NCBI GenBank assembly: GCA_024277835.1
Contig: JAJRUK010000348.1
Span: 1 to 13,855, forward strand
Reading direction: 5' to 3'
From: Planctomycetota bacterium
GTDB taxonomy: Bacteria > Planctomycetota > Phycisphaerae > UBA1845
Length of the DNA stretch: 13,855 bases
A program made the translations under genes and the position numbers. The notes beneath the pieces were generated by a model. The model was not told the DNA's origin. It saw nothing but the letters and a program-made list of their open reading frames with translations, and did no database searches. Numbering within the stretch: position 1 is the first letter of the stretch; each line of letters starts with the position of its first letter. Of the stretch, positions 1 to 6,395 are shown piece by piece.

Positions 1-73
1 CGAACGCTTCTTTCATATTCTCGCCAGTTAGGCTGATCGACCGCTTATTACTATACTCGAATTCAATTGACAT
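1..73 (-). CDS. 5' end of an unknown small gene of the integrated element (partial)
   Basis: A reading frame starts at an ATG (73 to 71) and stays open to the left edge of the window: 24 codons beginning MSIEFEYSNKR and ending ...ENMKEAF. The start is supported by a purine-rich AAAGGTAGAG just upstream. It lies downstream of the integrase gene on the same strand with a gap of about 107 bp, so it would be the next gene inwards on the integrated element. The visible part is too short to place in a family, and I assign no function. The frame could also be a chance opening. The ribosome-binding site and orientation favour a real gene. Confidence 0.45.
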   Translation of the reverse strand, partial: MSIEFEYSNKRSISLTGENMKEAF

Positions 74-180
74 TGCTCTACCTTTCAAAGTCGGGCCACC
101 CGAGCGCAGCAACCGGAAGGTAGAACCGATCGCAGCGCCCGAGTGTTCCTGCGGAAGCGATCCGCAAGCCCGAAATATTT

Positions 181-1347
181 TTAACCGATCTTTGCGATGA
201 CTGCCAGTGCTTTTTCGCGTCCTACCTCGGCGTAGACTTCGCTTACCGCCGCGTGCTTGTGGCCGAGTACTTGCTGCGCAGCTTCAAGCCCGAACGCCTT
301 ACGGACTTCCGTCGCGGCGCTATGGCGTAGCTGTAACGGGGTCCAGTGTGGAATGCCGGCCACCTTGCACGCCCTATGGATCGCTCGGCGATAGCTGGCC
401 GTCGTGTACCTGTCCTTCACGGTCCGCAGCGTCTTGCGAGGCGTTGGCAATTGGCCATCCCTGCGGTGGACGGTCGCCCTGTCAGCCCTGTCGCGGATTG
501 CGTCCCTCGGCGTAAAACAGAACGACTCGACGGGCCTGTTCGCAAGAAACGGCTTTACTACTTCCTGCGCCGTCGGTCCAAGAAAGATGATTCGTTCGTG
601 CCCGTGATGTGCTGTCTTGTGATCTTCCAACCGAAACAGCCAAACCGAACCCGTCGTGTCGAGGTCGATCGGACGCATACGGACGATCTCGCCTGCGCGC
701 GCAGCGGTAAGTCGCTGTAGTCGAATCATCGCCCAGACTTGGTCGGAAACATGCGGGTGAACCGCGTCGATGTGTGCATCGTGGACGGGTTTGATTGAAG
801 GTAGCTCGCGAGCCTTTGAACGGCCGCGCTTCAATCCTGCGACAGCTTGCAAACCATGAAAGACCGTCGCGGGGATTAGCTCCTCTTCGGTTGCCCACTT
901 GAAGAGGCGACGAATCCGGCCCACCTGCATATTGATGTACCTGCGTGACCACTTGTCGTCGATCATTCGCTGGCGTACAGCCTTCATAGCCTTGGGTCCA
1001 AACTCCGCAGCCACTGCTCGACCGTAAAGGGCGCAGAGCGGGCGAGACGCCTGTTTGATCGACGTTATTTCATAGGTCCGTGTTCCGTCGGGTTTGACGT
1101 AGTACTGCTCGGCGAACGCCCAGTACTGCGCAACGACTTCGTTGACGCTGATGCTCTGAACCGGAACAGCAAAGTGTCCGTTGTTCGCTGCAAGCTCGGC
1201 GACGATTCTCGCGTATGCCTCTGATGCTTCTTGTGAACCGAACTCACCTAAGTATCGGCGCTGTCTGTTCACGGTAACGTACGCAGCGATCGCGCCGCCG
1301 GGTCGTTTGAGTTTACGGATTGCTGGTGGGTGGTTTTTTTGCTTCAT
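181..1347 (-). CDS. Tyrosine recombinase / phage-type integrase
   Basis: A site-specific recombinase that would cut and rejoin DNA through a tyrosine nucleophile, here presumably integrating or excising the element next to tRNA-Met. The frame is open from a TTG at 1362 (393 residues). I prefer the ATG at 1347 (388 residues) because GGAG sits 9 nt before it. In 393-residue numbering there is a basic N-terminal arm (about 1-60), a SAM-like core-binding domain (about 70-180) and a catalytic domain (about 200-385). Catalytic residues visible are Arg222 (TAARAGEI), Lys249 (EDHKTAHH), Arg346 (LQLRHSAAT), His368 (VLGHK) and the nucleophile Tyr377 (SEVYAEV). The first His of the HxxR box is Leu343 here. 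The C-terminal style (SAATEVRKAFGLEAAQ) resembles integrases I associate with planctomycetes. The gene reads away from the tRNA 3' end, towards the presumed island. Confidence 0.93.
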   Translation of the reverse strand: MKQKNHPPAIRKLKRPGGAIAAYVTVNRQRRYLGEFGSQEASEAYARIVAELAANNGHFAVPVQSISVNEVVAQYWAFAEQYYVKPDGTRTYEITSIKQASRPLCALYGRAVAAEFGPKAMKAVRQRMIDDKWSRRYINMQVGRIRRLFKWATEEELIPATVFHGLQAVAGLKRGRSKARELPSIKPVHDAHIDAVHPHVSDQVWAMIRLQRLTAARAGEIVRMRPIDLDTTGSVWLFRLEDHKTAHHGHERIIFLGPTAQEVVKPFLANRPVESFCFTPRDAIRDRADRATVHRRDGQLPTPRKTLRTVKDRYTTASYRRAIHRACKVAGIPHWTPLQLRHSAATEVRKAFGLEAAQQVLGHKHAAVSEVYAEVGREKALAVIAKIG

Positions 1348-1364
1348 CGGTGCGGACTCCAAGC

Positions 1365-1387
1365 AAAACGTATCAGTGATACGTTTT
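1365..1387. promoter_or_regulatory. 23-bp perfect palindrome upstream of the integrase (candidate operator)
   Basis: The arms AAAACGTATCA and TGATACGTTTT are exact reverse complements around a single central G. The site ends 17 bp before the preferred integrase ATG and lies between that gene and tRNA-Met, so it covers the likely promoter or 5' leader of the integrase. A long palindrome with a 1-bp centre fits a dimeric repressor operator better than a recombinase core, which normally has a 6-8 bp central overlap. A role in silencing or autoregulating the integrase is inference. Confidence 0.5.
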
Positions 1388-1425
1388 TGGCCTCGGTTTC
1401 AACCGCACCGCGAACGCTCGCGGGT

Positions 1426-1443
1426 GACGTAAGTCCTTACGTC
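1426..1443. promoter_or_regulatory. 18-bp perfect inverted repeat between tRNA-Met and integrase
   Basis: GACGTAAG and CTTACGTC are exact inverted copies separated by TC. The site lies 17 bp beyond the tRNA 3' end and about 38 bp from the larger palindrome. It may be a second regulator site, an integrase or excisionase arm-type site, or a weak hairpin ending the tRNA transcript. It is not followed by a T-run in the tRNA direction, so the terminator reading is weak. Confidence 0.35.
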
Positions 1444-1460
1444 TAGGTGGTTTATCGAAC

Positions 1461-1480
1461 TAGCGGCGCCCGGACTCGAA
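1461..1480. other. Candidate attachment site at the 3' end of tRNA-Met
   Basis: The acceptor-stem and T-arm end of the tRNA faces the integrase about 110 bp away. Integrases of this kind commonly recombine within the 3' half of a tRNA gene and leave a direct repeat of this segment at the far end of the element. That far copy would lie left of the window, so only position and context support this call. The exact crossover borders are not visible. Confidence 0.4.
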
Positions 1481-1534
1481 CCGGGGACCTTGGGTTTATG
1501 AATCCCACGCTCTAACCAGCTGAGCTACGCCGCC
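1461..1534 (-). tRNA. tRNA-Met (anticodon CAT)
   Basis: The reverse strand folds as a complete cloverleaf: acceptor GGCGGCG with CGCCGCT (first pair G-U), D arm GCTC/GAGC with loop AGCTGGTTA, anticodon loop TTCATAA with CAT at 34-36, variable region AGGTC, T arm CCCGG/CCGGG with loop TTCGAGT, and discriminator A. CCA is not encoded. The last anticodon-stem pair is an A-A mismatch (31-39). CAT reads Met. The fold resembles elongator tRNA-Met rather than the initiator, which has an unpaired first position. A lysidine-modified tRNA-Ile(CAT) cannot be excluded by eye. It is intact although an integrase adjoins its 3' end, as expected when integration rebuilds the tRNA end. Confidence 0.93.
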
Positions 1535-1604
1535 GAAGAATATCAAATTTAGAATAGCGAATTTAGAAGGATTGAAAAGCCCCTTCGCCTAGCGAACGCG
1601 AACG

Positions 1605-1627
1605 GGCGGTGAGCTTGGCCCACCGCC
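1605..1627 (-). terminator. Stem-loop downstream of dnaK
   Basis: In the dnaK direction, GGCGGTG pairs with CACCGCC across a 9-nt loop, starting about 40 nt after the stop codon. A second small hairpin (TTCGC/GCGAA) and the run CTTTT follow some 20-30 nt further on. The T-run is not directly attached to the strong stem, so this is only a possible terminator or a 3'-end-stabilising structure between dnaK and tRNA-Met. Confidence 0.35.
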
Positions 1628-1668
1628 GCGTCCTGCGATCGTTCCTCTGCGAGTGTGAATCTCGCCGA

Positions 1669-3594
1669 TTACTTCGCGTCCTTAACTTCGAACTCAGCGT
1701 CGATCACGTCGTCCTTTGCTCCGGGGTCGCCGCCGGGCGGGACCGAGTCGGTCGGGGCGGACGCCGCCTGAGTAGCCTGCGCTTCCTTGGCTGCCTCTTC
1801 GTAGATGATCTTGCCGATCGCCTGGGCGTCTTCCATGAGCTTGTCGTTGGCTTTCTGGATCGCGTCGGCGTCGTCGTTCTTGAGCGTCTCGCGAAGAGCG
1901 TTCACCGACGACTCAATTTTGCCGCGCTCTTCGGCGGGCACTTTTTCGCCGTGCTCTTTAAGCTGTTGCTCAACCTGGAATGCCGCGTTCTCAGCCATGT
2001 TGCGAACCTTAACCAACTCTGCTTTCTTGAGGTCGTCGGCTGCGTTCTCTTCGGCGTCCTTTTTCATTTTGTTGATTTCTTCATCCGTGAGACCGCCGCC
2101 GCCTTCGATTCGGATCGATTGCTCCTTGCCCGTCGCTTTGTCCTTCGCCGAGACGCTGATGATGCCGTTGCGATCAATGTCAAACGTGACTTCGATCTGC
2201 GGCATGCCGCGCGGAGCCGGAGCGATTCCGGTCAGGTTGAATCGCCCAAGTGTTCGGTTGTCGATGGCCATCGGACGGTTGCCTTGAAGCACATGAATCG
2301 TGACTTCGGTCTGGTTGTCGGCAGCCGTCGAGAACGTTTCATTCTTCGAGGTCGGGATCGTCGTATTGGCTTCGATCAGCGGAGTCGCAACGCCGCCAAG
2401 CGTTTCGACGCCCAAGCTCAGCGGGGTCACGTCGAGAAGTACAATGTCATCCTTTTCGCCGCCGAGGACCGCGCCCTGGATAGCTGCCCCCGCCGCGACG
2501 ACCTCATCCGGGTTGACGCTCTTATTAGGCTCTTTTCCGAAGATTTCCTTGCAAAGCGCCTGAACCGCCGGGATGCGAGTTGAACCGCCAACGAGGACCA
2601 CGTCGTCAATATCCTTGGCTGTGATCTTCGCGCCTTCGAGGACTTCCAGAACCGGTTTTCGGCATCGCTCGGTGAGCGCCTTGGTCATCTGCTCAAACTG
2701 GCTGCGCGTCAGGGTTAGCTGAAGATGCTTCGGGCCAGTATCTGTCGCGGTGATGTACGGCAGGTTGATCGTTGTTTCCATCACCGTGGACAGTTCGCAC
2801 TTGGCCTTCTCCGCCGCTTCTTTGAGACGCTGTAACGCCATCGGGTCCGTGCGAAGGTCGATGCCCTCTTGCTTTCGGAAAGTCTCGGCGAGGTGGTTGA
2901 TCAACTCCTCGTCGTAGTCGTCGCCGCCGAGGTGGCCATCGCCACTGGTGCTCTTGACTTCGAACGTTCCGATCTCCGGGTCGATCTCAAGAATCGAGAC
3001 GTCGAAGGTTCCACCACCAAGGTCAAACACGGCAATGGTCTGTTCGGTCTTCTTGTCCAGACCGTACGCGAGTGCAGCCGCGGTTGGTTCGTTGATGATG
3101 CGCTCGACTTTCAAGCCTGCAATCTCGCCGGCGTCTTTGGTTGCTTTGCGCTGTGCGTCGTTGAAGTAAGCGGGGACCGTGATAACCGCGCGGTCGACTT
3201 TCTCGCCGAGATAGTCCTCTGCGGTTTTCTTCAGGTCCTGGAGAATCATCGCGCTGATCTCTGGCGGGGTGTACTGCTTGCCCCTCGCTTCGACCTTTAC
3301 GAGTTCATCCTTGCCACCGACGACTTTGTACGGGACGAGTTTTTCCTCGTGACTGACTTCGTCATGGCGACGACCCATGAATCGCTTGATCGAGAAGATC
3401 GTGTTCTCGGGGTTGGTTACTTGCTGGTGTCGCGCGACCTGGCCCACGAGTCGATCGCCCTTTTCGGTGATGGCGACGACCGACGGAGTGAGTCGTGATC
3501 CCTGCGCGTTCGTAAGGACTTTCTGCTGATCGCCCTCCATGACCGCGACAACGGAATTCGTTGTACCAAGGTCGATTCCGATGATTTTCGACAT
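1669..3594 (-). CDS. dnaK: Molecular chaperone DnaK (Hsp70)
   Basis: An ATP-driven cytoplasmic chaperone of 641 residues, the normal length. The start is ATG at 3594, preceded by a strong AAAGGAGG about 7 nt away; the frame is open further upstream but not conserved. The nucleotide-binding domain (1 to about 385) shows phosphate-1 IGIDLGTTNS (5-14), IINEPTAAALAYG (166-178), phosphate-2 VFDLGGGTFDVS (189-200) and the adenosine motif LVGGSTRIP (334-342). The linker DIVLLDVTPLSLG is at 383-395. The substrate-binding beta domain runs to about 500 and includes NRTLGRF and GMPQIEVTFDIDRNGI. The helical lid follows, then a low-complexity tail ending DVIDAEFEVKDAK. No grpE or dnaJ is adjacent. No CIRCE repeat is visible upstream, so HrcA-type control is not supported. 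A TATAGT hexamer (3707 to 3702) is a weak -10 candidate. Confidence 0.98.
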   Translation of the reverse strand: MSKIIGIDLGTTNSVVAVMEGDQQKVLTNAQGSRLTPSVVAITEKGDRLVGQVARHQQVTNPENTIFSIKRFMGRRHDEVSHEEKLVPYKVVGGKDELVKVEARGKQYTPPEISAMILQDLKKTAEDYLGEKVDRAVITVPAYFNDAQRKATKDAGEIAGLKVERIINEPTAAALAYGLDKKTEQTIAVFDLGGGTFDVSILEIDPEIGTFEVKSTSGDGHLGGDDYDEELINHLAETFRKQEGIDLRTDPMALQRLKEAAEKAKCELSTVMETTINLPYITATDTGPKHLQLTLTRSQFEQMTKALTERCRKPVLEVLEGAKITAKDIDDVVLVGGSTRIPAVQALCKEIFGKEPNKSVNPDEVVAAGAAIQGAVLGGEKDDIVLLDVTPLSLGVETLGGVATPLIEANTTIPTSKNETFSTAADNQTEVTIHVLQGNRPMAIDNRTLGRFNLTGIAPAPRGMPQIEVTFDIDRNGIISVSAKDKATGKEQSIRIEGGGGLTDEEINKMKKDAEENAADDLKKAELVKVRNMAENAAFQVEQQLKEHGEKVPAEERGKIESSVNALRETLKNDDADAIQKANDKLMEDAQAIGKIIYEEAAKEAQATQAASAPTDSVPPGGDPGAKDDVIDAEFEVKDAK

Positions 3595-3753
3595 AACATA
3601 GCCTCCTTTTTTCAAATGCGCATCTGGGCGCACGTAGAATTCTTTCTATCGGTAGGATTGCAGTCGGCGTGCCACGTTTTGTTCGATCCTTGAAAAGCAT
3701 AACTATATGCAACATAAAGACTTACGACTGACTGAGATTGCTGCAGAAGTCGT

Positions 3754-3796
3754 CCCTGCCATCGTGACAGAGATTTGACCTGCGGATTTGGCAGGG
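3754..3796. repeat. Inverted repeat in the dnaK / ACT-gene divergent region
   Basis: CCCTGCCA (3754-3761) and TGGCAGGG (3789-3796) are perfect inverted copies with a 27-bp gap, placed between the divergent starts of dnaK and the ACT-domain gene. The right arm is followed by a partial second copy (GGCAGGGCGGCAGGGC, 3790-3805). The rest of this 269-bp gap shows no gene. A regulatory role is possible but unproved. Confidence 0.3.
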
Positions 3797-3863
3797 CGGC
3801 AGGGCAAAAATCGAAAAAAAGGGCTTGGGATCATCTGAAACGCCGATAAACTGGCCTAGAGCT

Positions 3864-4346
3864 ATGGAAACACAACCCTTCGAGACAGCACAGTGCAACG
3901 ACTATCCGACCATACGCCAGCAATCCGTTTTCATCGAAAACCGGGTCGGGCAGTTGATGCGCCTTACGCGGCTTTTTGACCAAACAGATACCCGGATTCT
4001 AGCGGTTTCTGTCGTCTATTCGGTGGACTGCGCGATCTGTCGGATGATCCCGGATGACCCGGACGTCGCGTACGAAGTCCTTTCGCAATCCGGCTTTCAG
4101 GTGAGCGAGACGGAGCTGATCGTTGTGAGTTTGCCGCACGGCAAGCGGGCGCTCCTGCACACATGGGCGGCGCTTTTGGGCGGGGAAATCAATATTCACT
4201 ACGTCTATCCGCTTCTAGTTCAGCCAAAAGGATGCGCGGCGCTTGCTGTGCTGCCAGACAACGTCGAGCGAGCGATCGAGCTATTGCGTCATCGCAACTT
4301 TGAGATTCTAGACCAGAGCGATCTCTTGGCTGAGCGCCACATGTAG
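3864..4346 (+). CDS. Tandem ACT-domain protein
   Basis: A 160-residue protein that appears to consist of two ACT domains, small ligand-binding modules that usually sense amino acids. The first (about 17-90) opens with SVFIENRVGQLMRLTRLF, the usual ACT beginning in which the loop before helix 1 binds ligand at a dimer interface. The second (about 92-152) runs from the LLHTWAALLGGEINIHYVYPL stretch to DNVERAIELLRHRNFEIL. No catalytic domain is attached, so it is probably a stand-alone regulator or sensor. A TTG at 3825 would add 13 residues; I prefer the ATG because the conserved part begins well after it. The Shine-Dalgarno signal is weak. It diverges from dnaK. Its partner enzyme and ligand cannot be told from the sequence. 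Confidence 0.78.
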   Translation: METQPFETAQCNDYPTIRQQSVFIENRVGQLMRLTRLFDQTDTRILAVSVVYSVDCAICRMIPDDPDVAYEVLSQSGFQVSETELIVVSLPHGKRALLHTWAALLGGEINIHYVYPLLVQPKGCAALAVLPDNVERAIELLRHRNFEILDQSDLLAERHM

Positions 4347-4484
4347 ATCGCGGGTTGCCGCTTGTAAGATGTTCGGTCGGGCTACCCCTTCTAGGCAAAC
4401 ATGCCGTTCCCTCGTAGAATCCGCGCCGCCTTGTCCTGTTCGGGGCGATGATTGTCTAAGAACGTATACGACAAGAGCGGGGAC

Positions 4485-4570
4485 GAACCGAGCCGCGACC
4501 GTGAGGGAGCGAAACTGCAACGGTCTGTCGAATTCGGACGAATCGCTTCCTGACGGTCGCGGTTCGGTCC
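4485..4570. repeat. Imperfect inverted-repeat element (REP/MITE-like)
   Basis: Two 27-nt arms (4485-4511 and 4544-4570) are reverse complements at 23 of 27 positions, sharing the core CCGCGACCGT, around a 32-nt loop. Upstream (4347-4484) I see no gene. The arm sequence resembles a short dispersed intergenic repeat I associate with planctomycete genomes. It sits 38 bp before the membrane-protein gene, so it falls in that gene's promoter or leader region and may form a hairpin in its RNA. Dispersal in this genome cannot be shown from one copy. Confidence 0.6.
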
Positions 4571-4608
4571 AAGGCTTTTTACACACGTTCTAAACGGAGT
4601 TTCTTGCG

Positions 4609-5130
4609 ATGGATCAAATTGATATTGTTCCGGTTCTTGTACGATGGATTCATATTGTAGCCGCCGTTGTTGCCATTGGCGGAGCTACGTTCATGGCGTT
4701 CGCATTCGTCCCGTCGCTGCGCGAGACGCTTGACGAGAATCATCGAGAAAAGCTGACGGCTGCGGTGCGCGGGCGATGGGGGAAGATCGTTCATCTTTGC
4801 ATCGCCGTCTTGCTGCTCACCGGCGCGGGAAATTTTGTTCTGCTCGCGCTAAAGGCGGGCCTCAAGCCCATGCCGTATCACGCGCTATTCGGTCTTAAGT
4901 TTATCGCGGCGATGGTGATCTTTTTTCTTGCAAGCGCACTCGTGGGGCGGAGTCCCGGTTTCGCAGGAATGCGCCAGCGACCGGCAGGGCCGCTGAAAGC
5001 GATCGTTGGGCTAGGCGTGTTGATCATTCTGTTGTCCGGAGTGATGAGCAGCGTACGACACTCGCCTTCTTCAAAAAAGGCAACCACGACTGATACCCCA
5101 ACCGCCACCCTCACGATCCCCCAGCCGTGA
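4609..5130 (+). CDS. Four-helix integral membrane protein, CopD/HemJ-like
   Basis: A 173-residue inner-membrane protein with four predicted helices at about 10-32, 59-81, 92-112 and 128-148, and a short polar Thr/Pro-rich tail. Helix 1 carries RWIHIVAAVVAIGG with His15, and the start of helix 3 carries YHALFGLKFI with His91 and Lys97. This His/Lys pattern and size recall the CopD/HemJ-like group, in which HemJ (protoporphyrinogen oxidase) uses a His in helix 1 and a Lys in helix 3. The match is by motif only; copper transport, haem binding or an unknown role are all open. The start is supported by GGAG 9 nt upstream. The TGA stop overlaps the GTG start of the next gene, so the two are translationally coupled. 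Confidence 0.7.
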   Translation: MDQIDIVPVLVRWIHIVAAVVAIGGATFMAFAFVPSLRETLDENHREKLTAAVRGRWGKIVHLCIAVLLLTGAGNFVLLALKAGLKPMPYHALFGLKFIAAMVIFFLASALVGRSPGFAGMRQRPAGPLKAIVGLGVLIILLSGVMSSVRHSPSSKKATTTDTPTATLTIPQP

Positions 5131-6338
5131 CCGCGCCCGTCGTACGTCGAATCTCTATCTTGCCGCTAACAATTCCGCTGCGCCATCAGGTCGAGCATGC
5201 CGCCTCAAGCCGCGCGACGGCGGACCCTGTCGTAGTTGCGGTCGAGTTACAAAACGGGGTCGTTGGTTATGGGGAGACGTTGCCCCGTCCCTATGTGACG
5301 GGCGAAAGCGTCGAGTCTGTCATTGCGACGGTGCAATCGACTTTCCTTGCGAATCTGATGTCGTTTCATCCCGAGTCGTTTGGCGCGGCGATCGACGCGC
5401 TTGATGCGCTTCCTTGGCAGAGCGAGAGCGAGACGCCCGTACCGGCGGCGCGGGCGGCGGTCGAGCTTGCACTTCTTGATGCATCAATGCGGACGTTCGA
5501 TCGCGGGATGGAAGCCGTTGTGCGGTTCTTGGATCTTCCGAAGTTCGCAGCGCCGGGGAGTCTTCCTACAATTCGATTCAGCGGCGTTCTCGCGACGTCG
5601 TCGATCGCGAAGATGCGAAAGATGCTTCGTCTGATGTACTGGGGCGGGCTTCGTCATTTCAAATTGAAAGTCGGGTTCGACGGAGATGCCGAGTTCGTTC
5701 GCGTCGCTTCAGATTATCTTGCCGCGGCGATCGCGAACGGGAAAGCGTCGCTTCGGGTCGATGCCAACGGGGGTTGGTCTCTGGAGGAAGCGGAGGCGTG
5801 GGTTCGCGAGACGAGCAGTTTTCCCCTCGCATCGATCGAGCAACCACTAGCGAAAACCGCCGATAGCTCGTTGCCTCGGTTGAAGTCGGCGATGCACGGC
5901 CAGTGGGGGGCCACCGCACCGCTCATCATGCACGACGAATCGCTGGTGACGATGGAGGATGCGGAGCGTCTTTCGGAAATTGGCGTGGCCGACGCGTTCA
6001 ATATTCGCATCAGCAAGTGCGGTGGGATGCTGCCATCGCTTCGGCTGGCGGACTATGCTCATCGGCACGACATCGGATTCCAGATTGGGTGCATGGTTGG
6101 CGAGACAAGTATTCTTTCGGCGGCGCAGGTTCAGTTGTTATCTGTTTGCCCGGACGTTCGATGGGCGGAAGGATGCTTCGGATCGTTCTTACTAAGTGGG
6201 GACGTCGTCGATAAGCCGCTTCGGTTCGGGTTTGGCGGAAGACCCCCGGGAACTCGCGGCGGTGGATTCGGGGTGGACGTATCCATCGAACGACTTGCGA
6301 GCCTCTGCGAAACGGAACCGATTACGCTGACGCTGTAG
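5127..6338 (+). CDS. Enolase-superfamily enzyme, muconate cycloisomerase / dipeptide epimerase-like
   Basis: A 403-residue TIM-barrel enzyme that would abstract a proton next to a carboxylate and stabilise the enolate on Mg2+. An N-terminal capping domain (about 1-135) precedes the barrel. Catalytic features visible are KxK at 179-181 (FKLKVG), metal ligands Asp212 (RVDANGGW), Glu238 (SIEQP) and Asp270 (HDES), and Lys297 in NIRISKCGGM. Paired lysines on the second and sixth strands place it in the MLE subgroup, with muconate cycloisomerase, o-succinylbenzoate synthase, N-succinylamino acid racemase and dipeptide epimerase. Which substrate it uses is not visible; menaquinone genes are absent nearby. 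It starts with GTG inside the stop of the membrane-protein gene (GTGA overlap). The C-terminus has a Gly-rich stretch (368-382) of unclear role. Confidence 0.88.
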   Translation: MTAPVVRRISILPLTIPLRHQVEHAASSRATADPVVVAVELQNGVVGYGETLPRPYVTGESVESVIATVQSTFLANLMSFHPESFGAAIDALDALPWQSESETPVPAARAAVELALLDASMRTFDRGMEAVVRFLDLPKFAAPGSLPTIRFSGVLATSSIAKMRKMLRLMYWGGLRHFKLKVGFDGDAEFVRVASDYLAAAIANGKASLRVDANGGWSLEEAEAWVRETSSFPLASIEQPLAKTADSSLPRLKSAMHGQWGATAPLIMHDESLVTMEDAERLSEIGVADAFNIRISKCGGMLPSLRLADYAHRHDIGFQIGCMVGETSILSAAQVQLLSVCPDVRWAEGCFGSFLLSGDVVDKPLRFGFGGRPPGTRGGGFGVDVSIERLASLCETEPITLTL

Positions 6339-6395
6339 TACGACGCCCATCGCGTCATCCTCATTCACCGAAAGCTACCACCACAGTGTAGCAAG

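Noticed and set aside
150..166. TGCGGA/TCCGCA stem-loop downstream of the integrase as a terminator
   Set aside because: The stem is short and no T-run follows in the direction of transcription.
1365..1387. The 23-bp palindrome as the recombination core of the attachment site
   Set aside because: Tyrosine recombinase cores have arms around a 6-8 bp overlap; here the centre is one base, and the site is about 75 bp inside the tRNA end. An operator is more likely.
1609..2583. Long plus-strand open frame (324 codons) opposite dnaK
   Set aside because: It lies wholly antisense to a strongly conserved gene and its product has a biased, featureless composition; it is a codon-usage shadow. The 209-codon frame at 2869-3498 is the same case.
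3595..3863. CIRCE/HrcA heat-shock operator upstream of dnaK
   Set aside because: I searched for the TTAGCACTC / GAGTGCTAA arms and found none.
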